Origin: an uncultured Lachnospiraceae bacterium
GTDB taxonomy: Bacteria; Bacillota; Clostridia; Lachnospirales; Lachnospiraceae
NCBI GenBank assembly: GCA_910587095.1
Contig: CAJUMJ010000043.1
Coordinates: 6,052-70,051, forward strand
Direction of reading: 5' to 3'
Length of the DNA stretch: 64,000 nt
In this document: positions 18,067-25,997 of the stretch, one piece after another
How the letters are laid out: the number at the start of each line of letters is the position of its first letter
Numbering within the stretch: the first letter of the stretch is position 1
The notes under the pieces: generated by a model
Database searches by the model: none
What the model was told of the DNA's origin: nothing
The model's input: only the letters and a program-made list of their open reading frames with translations
Position numbers and translations under genes: made by a program

Positions 18067-18642
18067 CATATGCACATTCCCTTTGTGGTATATGACGGAT
18101 TTTTCAAAGCATGCCGGACGATCTGCAATCTGATCGCAGACAATTACGAAGGAGGCCGAATGGTGGGCGACTATCTTCGGCGCATGGGGCACAGGCGCGC
18201 GCTGCTTGTTTCCGATAACGACGAAAGTGTGGACAGGGAGCGTATGGCAGGCTTCCGGGAAGGATTTTCGGATGGACAGGCGGATTTTATGAAGGTTCCC
18301 ATGAACAGGGCGGGGAGGAAACTTTACTACGCGCAAAATATGGAAAGGATTCGTTCATACACGGCGGCGTTCGCGGTTTCCGACGTCTATGCGGCGGAGT
18401 TTATGCACTTTTTGTTGGAACGGGGTATTTCGGTGCCAGGAGAAATTTCCGTGGTGGGATTTGACGACAACGCGCTATGTGAAAATTGCTTTCCGAGGCT
18501 TACTACGGTAGGGCAGGACGCGGAAAATCGGGCCCGCATGGCTATGCAGGCCCTAAAGAGACTGTGGGACGAGAGCGACGGGCCGACGGTGGAGGTGCTG
18601 CCGGTAAAACTGGTCATCCGCGACAGCGTGAGAAGATTATGA
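18067..18642 (+). pseudogene. LacI/PurR-type regulator, ligand-domain fragment
   Basis: The frame from about ATG 18070 gives 190 residues that match the C-terminal half of a LacI-family regulator: DNYEGGRMVGDYLRRMGHRR, SDVYAAEFMHFLLERGISVP and EISVVGFDDNALCENCFPRL, ending normally. The DNA-binding helix-turn-helix and the first lobe are absent. There is no ribosome site at the apparent start, and the 5' end abuts the kinase G-box relic in another frame. I read it as a truncated gene joined to the kinase remnant by deletion. A surviving short protein cannot be excluded. Confidence 0.75.
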
Positions 18643-18722
18643 AGCTGGGGGGAGAAGGCCAGGCTTTTTATCTTTGCCTCCGCCTATCGGAAAAATAGAT
18701 GGATGCGGCATCGGTAAACGTA

Positions 18723-18750
18723 TAAACATTTATGTGTGACAGGCCGATAT
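18723..18750 (+). promoter_or_regulatory. Sigma-28-like (SigD/FliA) promoter
   Basis: TAAA at 18723-18726 and GCCGATAT at 18743-18750 are 16 bases apart; the flagellar sigma consensus is TAAA-N15-GCCGATAA. The downstream continuation CCGATATATATAAT is identical to that of the promoter in the invertible segment at 45.3 kb. The gene at 18814 is the only candidate target. Confidence 0.5.
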
Positions 18751-18813
18751 ATATAATAACGGATTAGTGGCAAACGGATTTGCCATGACGGCGGCATCAG
18801 GGAGGATACGTGT

Positions 18814-19677
18814 ATGGGCATTGAAATCGGAACGACTGCGGCGTCCGATCCGTACAGGCAGAGGACAAAGCAGGATATTAAGAATGAGTGCGCGGGTATT
18901 GCCGCGAGACAGACGGCGGACGCGATCAGGATTCAAAAATCGAAAGCAAAGCAGAAAAAGAAAAAGCTGAACTATAATTCCAGAAAAATTTCGAGGCAGA
19001 TCACGATGAACGCTACCTCTACCGGAGTGCGCAGAGTGATCACGAAAGCCCGGGAGGAAGTCGTTTCGCTTCTCAGGAAGCAGATGAGCGGCAACTATGA
19101 CGAGACAGAGCTTCGCCATGCGATTATCCATGCCAGAAAGATGGAGCGTGTCGCACGCAGGAAGAAGAAGCATCTGGAGGAGGAAGAGAAAGCGAAAGCC
19201 ACAGGAAAAGGGCTTGTCGAGCAGGGTGCTTCCTCGGGTGACGACGAGCAGATGAAGAAGCTTGAGGAGTCGATGGAAAACCTGAAAGACGAGGAGCTGA
19301 AGCGGATGCAGGAGCTGATGGAGGAGTACGAGCGGCTTATGCAGGAGCTTGAGCAGACGGGCGGCGCCAACGATATTATGAAAGAGTATATGGGTGCTTC
19401 ACAGCAGGAGATGACGCCCGAGGAGGTAGATCAGCTCCGCAAAAAACATCGCGCCGACGAGATGAAGGACATCGTGGAGGCGGATATGAAGTATCTGAAA
19501 GCGATGTTCAATAAGATGGCCAGAGAGCAGCAGGAAAATGTGCAGCAGGCGTTTTCCCAGGAGGCGAATCCGGCGGTGTCGCTGGAGCTGCAAGGCGTGG
19601 ACATCCCTGTGCCGGCGGATGCAGGGCAGTCCGGGGCGGAGTTGGTGGAGGGCGCCAACGTGGATGCGATGGTGTGA
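18814..19677 (+). CDS. Conserved-looking coiled-coil protein of unknown function
   Basis: I do not recognise this 287-aa protein. It has no signal peptide or membrane helix. The N-terminal third is very basic (for example KSKAKQKKKKLNYNSRKISR), residues about 85-115 include ELRHAIIHARKMERVARRKK, and residues about 145-185 form a strongly charged coiled coil (EESMENLKDEELKRMQELME). The C-terminal part is acidic and Gln/Ala-rich. GGAGG at 18801-18805 sets the start. The sigma-28-like promoter upstream suggests expression with motility genes, which is inference only. A structured spacer and a weak terminator follow. Confidence 0.75.
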   Translation: MGIEIGTTAASDPYRQRTKQDIKNECAGIAARQTADAIRIQKSKAKQKKKKLNYNSRKISRQITMNATSTGVRRVITKAREEVVSLLRKQMSGNYDETELRHAIIHARKMERVARRKKKHLEEEEKAKATGKGLVEQGASSGDDEQMKKLEESMENLKDEELKRMQELMEEYERLMQELEQTGGANDIMKEYMGASQQEMTPEEVDQLRKKHRADEMKDIVEADMKYLKAMFNKMAREQQENVQQAFSQEANPAVSLELQGVDIPVPADAGQSGAELVEGANVDAMV

Positions 19678-19683
19678 AAAGAG

Positions 19684-19830
19684 TTTCTAAGGACGTCCCG
19701 CCATAGGACGGGACGCCAAGAAGCGTCTCACACGGGAGAATGCCCAAAATACAGGCATTCTCCAGGACGAACTTGTTCGTACGTGGATTTTGAGTCACAG
19801 GCAAGCTGTGACATGGCGGTTAGTGTGAGA
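19684..19830 (+). repeat. Multi-armed intergenic palindrome
   Basis: Stem TCTCACAC (19726-19733) pairs with GTGTGAGA (19823-19830) and encloses three perfect hairpins: GGAGAATGCC (19735-19744/19754-19763), ACGAAC (19767-19772/19775-19780) and GTCACAG (19794-19800/19806-19812). A fourth hairpin with GTCCCG arms lies just before. The leading TTTCTAAGGACGTC resembles the inner arm of the repeats in the ribosomal operons. Confidence 0.6.
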
Positions 19831-19840
19831 GAGAAAAGAG

Positions 19841-19876
19841 CGGGTCTTTGCTATGGGAATAGCATGGACCCGTTTT
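19841..19876 (+). terminator. Probable terminator
   Basis: A two-part hairpin (CGGGTC/GACCCG outside, GCTAT/ATAGC inside, 19841-19872) is followed by TTTT. Confidence 0.55.
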
Positions 19877-19904
19877 AGCAGGAAGAGGTTTAAAAGAGGG
19901 GAAA

Positions 19905-20720
19905 ATGACAGGGTTAGAAGACAACGGTAAGAGTATGGTGCTGACAGGGGCGGCATTAAAAAATGCCGCTTATATTACTATGTTCATAGATCATTTTTTT
20001 GCGGTTCTGTTTCTCGGCTACATGCGGCTGCACACGATAGACGGGAGGTGGGATGCACAGCTTGAAAAAGTCTACCGTATGGGAAGAGCTGTAGGGCGGG
20101 TTTCATTTGTGCTTTTCGCTTTTCTGATTGTGGAGGGATTCGTGTATACGAGGAGCAGAGGAAAGTATCTGATGCGGCTTTTCCTCTTTGCGCTGCTCTC
20201 GGAGATTCCGTTTGATCTGGCTTTCTCGGGAGAATTGATTGATTGGGGCGGTCAGAATATATATTGGAGTCTGTTTACCGGTGTGCTGGTATTGTGTCTG
20301 TGGGAATATCTCTCCCGTTATGGGAAAGTTTTTTGTACGCTTGGCGGTGTGGCAGTCCTGATTGTGGGATGTGTGACGGCTTTTTGGCTGAATATGGACT
20401 ATCGAATGATGGGGATTCTCCTTATTTTCACGCTGTACCGGACGAGGGGGAGAGATATGAGATTGCAGCTTCCGGCGGTGGGCTGTGTCATGTTCTTTGG
20501 AACCTGGGCCGGGAACTGTATCCGATATGCGGGGCAGTATACGGCGGAATATCTTTTCCGGTTTTCTCTGCGCGAGATGTACGGACTGCTGGCTTTCCTG
20601 CCGATTCTCCTCTACAGCGGAGAAAAAGGGAAGCAGCTTCCGAAACCTTTTTACTACGCGTTTTACCCGGTGCATTTGCTCGTATTGTATGGGATTGCGC
20701 GGGCGACAGGGGTTATGTAA
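19905..20720 (+). CDS. TraX family membrane protein
   Basis: The 271-aa polytopic membrane protein matches the TraX family. The start region reads ALKNAAYITMFIDHFFAVLF, followed by the family block MGRAVGRVSFVLFAFLIVEG and then FALLSEIPFDLAF. About eight hydrophobic segments are visible. TraX of F plasmid acetylates pilin, but chromosomal TraX-like proteins in Firmicutes have no settled role and are thought to be membrane acyltransferases. No conjugation genes are nearby. GAGGGG precedes ATG 19905. Its last 8 bases overlap the convergent methyltransferase gene. Confidence 0.85.
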   Translation: MTGLEDNGKSMVLTGAALKNAAYITMFIDHFFAVLFLGYMRLHTIDGRWDAQLEKVYRMGRAVGRVSFVLFAFLIVEGFVYTRSRGKYLMRLFLFALLSEIPFDLAFSGELIDWGGQNIYWSLFTGVLVLCLWEYLSRYGKVFCTLGGVAVLIVGCVTAFWLNMDYRMMGILLIFTLYRTRGRDMRLQLPAVGCVMFFGTWAGNCIRYAGQYTAEYLFRFSLREMYGLLAFLPILLYSGEKGKQLPKPFYYAFYPVHLLVLYGIARATGVM

Positions 20721-21588
20721 ACCACCTGCCGGAAGCGCCGCAAGGAAGCACGAGGCCGTTTGAGGAGACGGGCAGGCCGATCTCGGAGGATTCCACCAGA
20801 CCGCCCAGGCGGGGCACAAGGGCGGTGTGTATCATGTAGGTGAGCACAGCGGGCTGCAGGCCCGTGGTGTAGGAGTTGACAAGGAAAAACAGGGCGTTGT
20901 CGGACAGGAGCTTTGCGGCAAGCTCGATCAGGGGAAACACATTCTCCTCGATCTTCCAGATTTCACCTTTCGGGCCGCGACCGTAGGAGGGGGGATCCAT
21001 AATGATCCCGTCGTATGTGTTGCCCCGCCGAAGCTCCCGCTCCACGAATTTCACGCAGTCATCCACCAGCCAGCGGATCGGCGCTTCGGATAGTCCCGAG
21101 GCCGCCGCATTTTCTTTCGCCCAGGTGACCATGCCTTTGGAGGCGTCCACATGGGTGACGGCTGCTCCCGCCAGGGCTGCGGCCAGGGTAGCGCCGCCGG
21201 TGTAGGCGAAAAGATTCAGCACTTTGAGCTGTCTTGCGGGTTCCTTGGCTTTTGCACTCTTTATTATAGAAGAAAACCAGTCCCAGTTTACGGCCTGCTC
21301 AGGGAAAAGCCCCGTATGCTTGAAGCTGAAAGGCTTCAGACGAAAGGTCAGCTCTCTGTAGCGGATGCTCCATTCCTGCGGCAGGTCGAAGAACTCCCAC
21401 TCGCCGCCGCCTTTCTGGCTGCGGTGGTAGTGGCCGTTTTTCTTTTTCCACCGTCCGTCCGCTTTCTTTGTGTCCCAAATGACCTGGGGATCCGGGCGGA
21501 CAAGAATATATCTCCCCCAACGTTCGAGTTTTTCTCCCTTTGAACAATCTATCACTTCATAGTCTTTCCAATTGTCTGCGATCCACAT
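20713..21588 (-). CDS. SAM-dependent methyltransferase, RlmI/RlmK-like
   Basis: The 291-aa class I methyltransferase resembles COG1092 rRNA cytosine methyltransferases. The SAM site is VLNLFAYTGGATLAAALAGA near residue 125, the second acidic strand VTHVDASKGMV follows, and the catalytic loop reads IIMDPPSYGRGPKGEIW. There is no N-terminal PUA domain, so it is shorter than RlmI of E. coli, and the target is uncertain. ATG 21588 (MWIADNW) has AAAGGGA upstream; a start five residues earlier at 21603 lacks a ribosome site. It converges on and overlaps the TraX gene by 8 bases and is divergent from the MoxR gene. Confidence 0.85.
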   Translation of the reverse strand: MWIADNWKDYEVIDCSKGEKLERWGRYILVRPDPQVIWDTKKADGRWKKKNGHYHRSQKGGGEWEFFDLPQEWSIRYRELTFRLKPFSFKHTGLFPEQAVNWDWFSSIIKSAKAKEPARQLKVLNLFAYTGGATLAAALAGAAVTHVDASKGMVTWAKENAAASGLSEAPIRWLVDDCVKFVERELRRGNTYDGIIMDPPSYGRGPKGEIWKIEENVFPLIELAAKLLSDNALFFLVNSYTTGLQPAVLTYMIHTALVPRLGGLVESSEIGLPVSSNGLVLPCGASGRWFT

Positions 21589-21666
21589 GCGATTCCCTTT
21601 CATATTTCATTTTTAGTCAAGCATATCATATCTTTTCGCCGAAATCTACAGGGACGTGATTTCCGG

Positions 21667-21695
21667 TTGTCAGGATGGGGATGCTGGGATATACT
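21667..21695 (+). promoter_or_regulatory. Predicted sigma-A promoter of the MoxR-VWA operon
   Basis: TTGTCA (21667-21672) and TATACT (21690-21695) are separated by exactly 17 bases, 45 bases before the MoxR start codon. Confidence 0.65.
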
Positions 21696-21740
21696 GAAAA
21701 CAGATATGATTACATACATGGAATGAGGACGTGACCGGAT

Positions 21741-22649
21741 ATGTTATCGTTTTTGAAGGACGAAGGAGTCAGCGCTTCGCTGATTGACGAACTGAGAAGT
21801 TTTAGGGAGAAATATCCGACAAACCTGTCGGAGCGAGTGCCGGATCCCGGGTTTTGTTATTATGGGCGGGAGGTATGGGAGCAGGCTTTGGCGGCTTTGC
21901 TTTGCGGGAAAAATTTGCTGCTCACCGGCGGGAAAGCGACAGGCAAGAACGTCCTGGCCGAGAATCTGGCGAAGGTTTTCGGGCGGCCTGCCTGGAATGT
22001 GTCTTTTCATGTAAACATTGACGCCGCGGGACTTGTGGGAATGGACACCTTTGCGGATAACCGGGTGCAGTTTCGCCCGGGCCCCATCTATCAGTGCGCC
22101 GCAAACGGCGGCTTTGGCATTCTTGACGAGATCAATATGGCAAAAAACGAGGCGCTGGCCGTGCTGCACTCGGCCTTGGATTTCAGGCATGTGCTGGATG
22201 TGCCGGGATACGAGCGTGTTCCCATGGAGCCCGGTACCCGTTTTATCGCCACGATGAATTACGGCTACAACGGAACCAGGGAGTTAAACGAAGCGTTGCT
22301 CTCCCGTTTTGCGGTGATCCGTATGCCCTCCATCAGCCCGGAGAATCTGGAGCGGCTGCTGACGCGTCAATATCCTGCCCTGCGCAGAAAATACCGCCAG
22401 CAGTTTGGACAGTTGTTTTACGGCTTGCAAAAAAAATGCGAGGGCGGTGAGATCTCCACAAAGGCGCTTGATCTGCGGGGACTTCTGGACGCGCTTGACC
22501 TGATGGCTGAAGGCGTTTTGGCGGGGGCTGCTCTCGACATGGGTATTACGAATAAGACCTTTGACGAGTATGAGCAAAGCCTGATCCGCGACGTGATAGC
22601 AGCGCGTATTTCGGCAAAGCTTACCCGGAAGGAGTTGTTTGACCAATGA
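21741..22649 (+). CDS. MoxR-type AAA+ ATPase
   Basis: The 302-aa protein is a MoxR-family AAA+ ATPase, a class that works with VWA-domain partners to remodel or activate protein complexes. The P-loop near residue 60 reads LLLTGGKATGKNVLAENLAK, with Asn in place of the usual Thr/Ser after GK. Walker B is GFGILDEINMAK, sensor 1 lies in RFIATMNYGYNGTRELNEAL, and LSRFAVIRMPS is the arginine-finger region. The ORF shares its ATGA with the VWA gene downstream, so the two are translationally coupled. The substrate is unknown. Confidence 0.88.
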   Translation: MLSFLKDEGVSASLIDELRSFREKYPTNLSERVPDPGFCYYGREVWEQALAALLCGKNLLLTGGKATGKNVLAENLAKVFGRPAWNVSFHVNIDAAGLVGMDTFADNRVQFRPGPIYQCAANGGFGILDEINMAKNEALAVLHSALDFRHVLDVPGYERVPMEPGTRFIATMNYGYNGTRELNEALLSRFAVIRMPSISPENLERLLTRQYPALRRKYRQQFGQLFYGLQKKCEGGEISTKALDLRGLLDALDLMAEGVLAGAALDMGITNKTFDEYEQSLIRDVIAARISAKLTRKELFDQ

Positions 22650-24379
22650 GCATGCATTACACGGGAGGTCAGCGCAGGGCGTTAAATCAGATTTGGAACG
22701 GGGCGGGAGCATATGGCTTTGAGCCCCTGTTTTTGTCCCTTGATTCCCGGGGAAATCCAAACTTTTATCTGAATATCATTGTGGGTTGTGTCCGTAAATG
22801 GTACGGAGAAGAGGAGCCGGCGAGGCTGTTCGACGCGTGGGCGGGCGACAGGAGACATGCGCTTTTGGACGATCTGGCCTGGCTTTTTCTGGAGAGCGCT
22901 GTATTTTCTCTGGAATTACCAGAGCGGCCGGTTTTGGAGGAGCTGCGCAGGGAGCACGCCCTGGATTTTTTTGACAGGGAGCAGACTTTGTCCCGTCAGG
23001 AATGGATGGCAAAAAACCAGTTAAGCTATACGATGCAGTCAGCGAGGTGGAAAGCCGTGTTAGGGAAAAAGCCGCCGCTTATGACACCTTATGAGAGAAG
23101 GTTATCCGACGCGCTCGATCCGGGGGGCCTGAAGCGGGAGGAAGTGTTCCTGGCGGCCATGGATGTCTTTGCCCGCTTCCGGCTCTTTAACGGCGGAGGC
23201 CGCGCTCCTCTTGCCCTGCGATTCCATCTCAAGGGCAGGTGGGCGGGGGTGATGCTTCGTCTGATGCCGAAAGAAGTCACCCACACGGACGTGGCATCGG
23301 CCGGACGTGGGACAGGCGCGGGTGAGGGAGAAGGAGAAAAGCTTTCTCTGCGCGCGGCAAAGATCCGGCTGAAAGAGAACGCCGCCTCTGACCGAAGCTA
23401 TATCGAGAGTTGTTTCGGCCCGTCCCTGCTTCCCGCAAGGGAGCTGGCCATGGCGGAACAAAAGCTTTGTACGGGGGTTCATGAGGGGTGTCACCTCTGG
23501 TATACCGCCGGCGTCCCCACGCCGGAGAAAGCGACGGGAGGAGAGGCAAGGCAGTTAGCGCGGCAGGCGCTTTTACAGGAGGAACGAAACCGCCTGGCTT
23601 TTACCAGGGACAGTGCGCTTTATCGAAACGCGGTCAGGCGGCTTACGGAACGGATTCAAAACGAGCTTTTGGTCTACGCGCAGCCGGAGGAGGAGACGGC
23701 CAGGATCGGACGGCTTGACGGTTCCCGTGTCTGGCGGGCGGCAGTGCTGTCTGACTACCGGGTTTTTGAGAGAGAAGCGGACACCCCGAGGCCAGGTTTT
23801 TCGGTAGACTTGCTGCTGGACGCCTCGACCTCACGTATGCATTGCCAGGAGACGGTCGCCGCCCAGGGATACATCCTGGCGGAGAGCCTTTCAAGGTGTG
23901 GCGTTCCCGTGCGGGTATCTGGTTTTTGCAGTCTGAGAGGATATACGATTCTGCGGGTGCTCAAGAGCTTTCAGGGGAAAAGCAGGGATGTCTTCCGCTA
24001 TTTTGCCTCCGGCTGGAACCGGGACGGCCTGGCACTTCGGGCGGCGGGGGAGCTGCTATTTTCCGTGCCGGGGGAAAAGCGGCTGCTTTTGCTCCTCACA
24101 GACGCGAACCCAAGCGACAGCCATCGCATTGCGCCGGGAGAAAAATATCCGTTCGGACATGATTATGCCGACGCCCCGGCCGTGGAGGACGCGGCGAGGG
24201 AGGTACGGAACCTGCAGAGGAAGGGGATACGGGTGGGAGCCGTCTTTATGGGGCCGACCATGTATGTGCCCGCCGCGGAGAAGATCTACGGAAAAAGTCT
24301 TGCGCGCATCCACACCATGGATCAGCTTGCCGTGGCTGCCGGGCGGCTGATTGCAGAAGAAATCCGTGCTTTGGAATAA
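22646..24379 (+). CDS. VWA-domain protein, partner of MoxR ATPase
   Basis: The 577-aa protein resembles CoxE/NorD/CobT-type VWA partners of MoxR ATPases. The C-terminal VWA domain begins SVDLLLDASTSRMHCQETVA near residue 385 and holds an intact MIDAS DxSxS; later parts are RDGLALRAAGELL and RLLLLLTDANPSDSH. The N-terminal 350 residues are helical and basic, with a block (LCTGVHEGCHLWYTAG) that I do not recognise. No signal peptide or membrane helix is visible, so the pair is cytoplasmic. No metalloenzyme typical of such pairs (CO dehydrogenase, nitric oxide reductase, chelatase) is nearby, so the client is open. Confidence 0.85.
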   Translation: MSMHYTGGQRRALNQIWNGAGAYGFEPLFLSLDSRGNPNFYLNIIVGCVRKWYGEEEPARLFDAWAGDRRHALLDDLAWLFLESAVFSLELPERPVLEELRREHALDFFDREQTLSRQEWMAKNQLSYTMQSARWKAVLGKKPPLMTPYERRLSDALDPGGLKREEVFLAAMDVFARFRLFNGGGRAPLALRFHLKGRWAGVMLRLMPKEVTHTDVASAGRGTGAGEGEGEKLSLRAAKIRLKENAASDRSYIESCFGPSLLPARELAMAEQKLCTGVHEGCHLWYTAGVPTPEKATGGEARQLARQALLQEERNRLAFTRDSALYRNAVRRLTERIQNELLVYAQPEEETARIGRLDGSRVWRAAVLSDYRVFEREADTPRPGFSVDLLLDASTSRMHCQETVAAQGYILAESLSRCGVPVRVSGFCSLRGYTILRVLKSFQGKSRDVFRYFASGWNRDGLALRAAGELLFSVPGEKRLLLLLTDANPSDSHRIAPGEKYPFGHDYADAPAVEDAAREVRNLQRKGIRVGAVFMGPTMYVPAAEKIYGKSLARIHTMDQLAVAAGRLIAEEIRALE

Positions 24380-24404
24380 ATTGCAATTTTTTGCGGTAAA
24401 GGAG

Positions 24405-24432
24405 TTGTATTTTAGATAAAGTGGCGTATAAT
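24405..24432 (+). promoter_or_regulatory. Predicted sigma-A promoter of cstA
   Basis: TTGTAT (24405-24410) and a perfect TATAAT (24427-24432) are 16 bases apart. Confidence 0.6.
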
Positions 24433-24498
24433 TAATTTGAAAAATGAATTTGGCTGTACAGAATAAACAAAAGCCAAGGAAAAAGAGGGGGTAGTATT

Positions 24499-25980
24499 AT
24501 GATTAGCTTTTTAATTTGTCTGGTGATTTTGATAGCCGGCTACTTTATCTACGGCAAAGTAGTTGACAGTACATTCGGCCCGGACGACAGAGAGACGCCC
24601 GCCGTCCGTATCGACGACGGCGTCGATTATGTGGTGATGCCGCAGTGGAAGCTGTTTCTCGTTCAGCTTCTCAATATCGCGGGCCTGGGGCCGATCTTCG
24701 GCGCCCTGTCAGGCTCCCTTTGGGGACCCAGCGTGTTTTTGTGGATCACTTTCGGCACGATCTTTGCAGGCGGCGTCCACGACTACTTTGCAGGTATGCT
24801 GTCGGAGAGAAACGACGGCGCGTCCGTCTCCGAGATTACCGGTATTTATCTGGGAGGCGCCATGAAAAACGTGATGCGCGTGTTCAGCGTGGTGCTGCTG
24901 ATTATGGTAGGTACGGTGTTTGCGGTGGGGCCGGCAGGTTTGCTTCAACTGCTGTGCACAGACATGGGTGGTATCCTGTCGAACAAAATGTTCTGGCTCA
25001 TCGTGATTTTGATCTATTACTTTATCGCTACGTTTGTCTCGGTGGATAAGGTGATCGGCAAGGTTTATCCGATATTTGGCATTTGTCTGATCGTTATGGC
25101 TGTGGGTGTGGCTTTCGGCGTGATCACAAATTCAAACTATGTGATTCCCGAGCTGTGGAGCCATTTTTATAACATGCATCCTTCGGGGACGCCGGTCTGG
25201 AGCTTCATGTTTATCACTGTGGCATGCGGCGCGATCTCCGGTTTCCACGCAACCCAGTCTCCGCTTATGGCGCGCTGTATGAAGTCCGAGCGTCAGGGAC
25301 ATATGGTGTTTTACGGAGCGATGATCTCCGAGGGTATTATCGCCCTGATTTGGGCGGCTGCGGGATGCGCGATCTATGAAGGAGCGGAACTGCTTGCGAT
25401 GGGCGCGGGCGGCCCTACCGCGGTTTATGATATCTGCCAGAAGACCATGGGCTCCGCCGGCATGATATTGGCAATGCTGGGCGTTATCGCGTGCCCTATC
25501 ACTTCCGGGGATACGGCGTTCCGTTCGGCTCGTCTGACATTGGCTGACTGGCTGAAACTGGATCAGAAAACTTATATAAACAGATTGAAACTTTGCATTC
25601 CGGTACTCGGCGTCGGTGCGATCCTGGGCATCGGCAACGCGCTCGGCAAGATTGATTACAACGTGATCTGGCGCTATTTCAGTTGGAGTAACCAGACTCT
25701 TGCCATGATCGTTCTGTGGGCGGCGAGCATGTACCTGTTCCAGCAGAAGAAGAACTACTGGATCACCGCCGTACCTGCGACTTTCATGAGCGCGGTTTCC
25801 GTTACATACTTTATCTTAGGCGAGGAATGCCTGGGGCAGCTTCTCAATAAGCACGAGGTGGTGGACGGAGCGAGAACGCTGGTTGCTTATAACAAAGCGC
25901 TGGCTTATCCTTTTGGTATCGTATTTGCGGCAGTGCTGCTGTTTATCTTTATCCGGGCGACAAAGAAGCAGTCCGCATAG
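24499..25980 (+). CDS. cstA: Carbon starvation protein CstA family transporter
   Basis: The 493-aa membrane protein belongs to the CstA family of peptide/pyruvate-type transporters. Family blocks include GYFIYGKVVDSTFGPD near the N-terminus, LNIAGLGPIFGALSGSLWGP, the segment FAGGVHDYFAGMLSERNDGA and GFHATQSPLMARCMKSE. About 12-14 hydrophobic stretches are present. It is shorter than E. coli CstA (about 700 aa) and matches the compact clostridial form. In E. coli cstA is induced on carbon starvation; BtsT, a relative, imports pyruvate. The gene has its own promoter, and the next gene starts 17 bases on, so the two may share a transcript. Confidence 0.9.
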   Translation: MISFLICLVILIAGYFIYGKVVDSTFGPDDRETPAVRIDDGVDYVVMPQWKLFLVQLLNIAGLGPIFGALSGSLWGPSVFLWITFGTIFAGGVHDYFAGMLSERNDGASVSEITGIYLGGAMKNVMRVFSVVLLIMVGTVFAVGPAGLLQLLCTDMGGILSNKMFWLIVILIYYFIATFVSVDKVIGKVYPIFGICLIVMAVGVAFGVITNSNYVIPELWSHFYNMHPSGTPVWSFMFITVACGAISGFHATQSPLMARCMKSERQGHMVFYGAMISEGIIALIWAAAGCAIYEGAELLAMGAGGPTAVYDICQKTMGSAGMILAMLGVIACPITSGDTAFRSARLTLADWLKLDQKTYINRLKLCIPVLGVGAILGIGNALGKIDYNVIWRYFSWSNQTLAMIVLWAASMYLFQQKKNYWITAVPATFMSAVSVTYFILGEECLGQLLNKHEVVDGARTLVAYNKALAYPFGIVFAAVLLFIFIRATKKQSA

Positions 25981-25997
25981 ACGTAGGAGAAAATGCC

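Noticed and set aside
19726..19830. tRNA-like gene
   Set aside because: The arms do not have tRNA lengths, no T-loop TTCGA or anticodon loop is present, and the closing stem has 8 bp with long joining segments.
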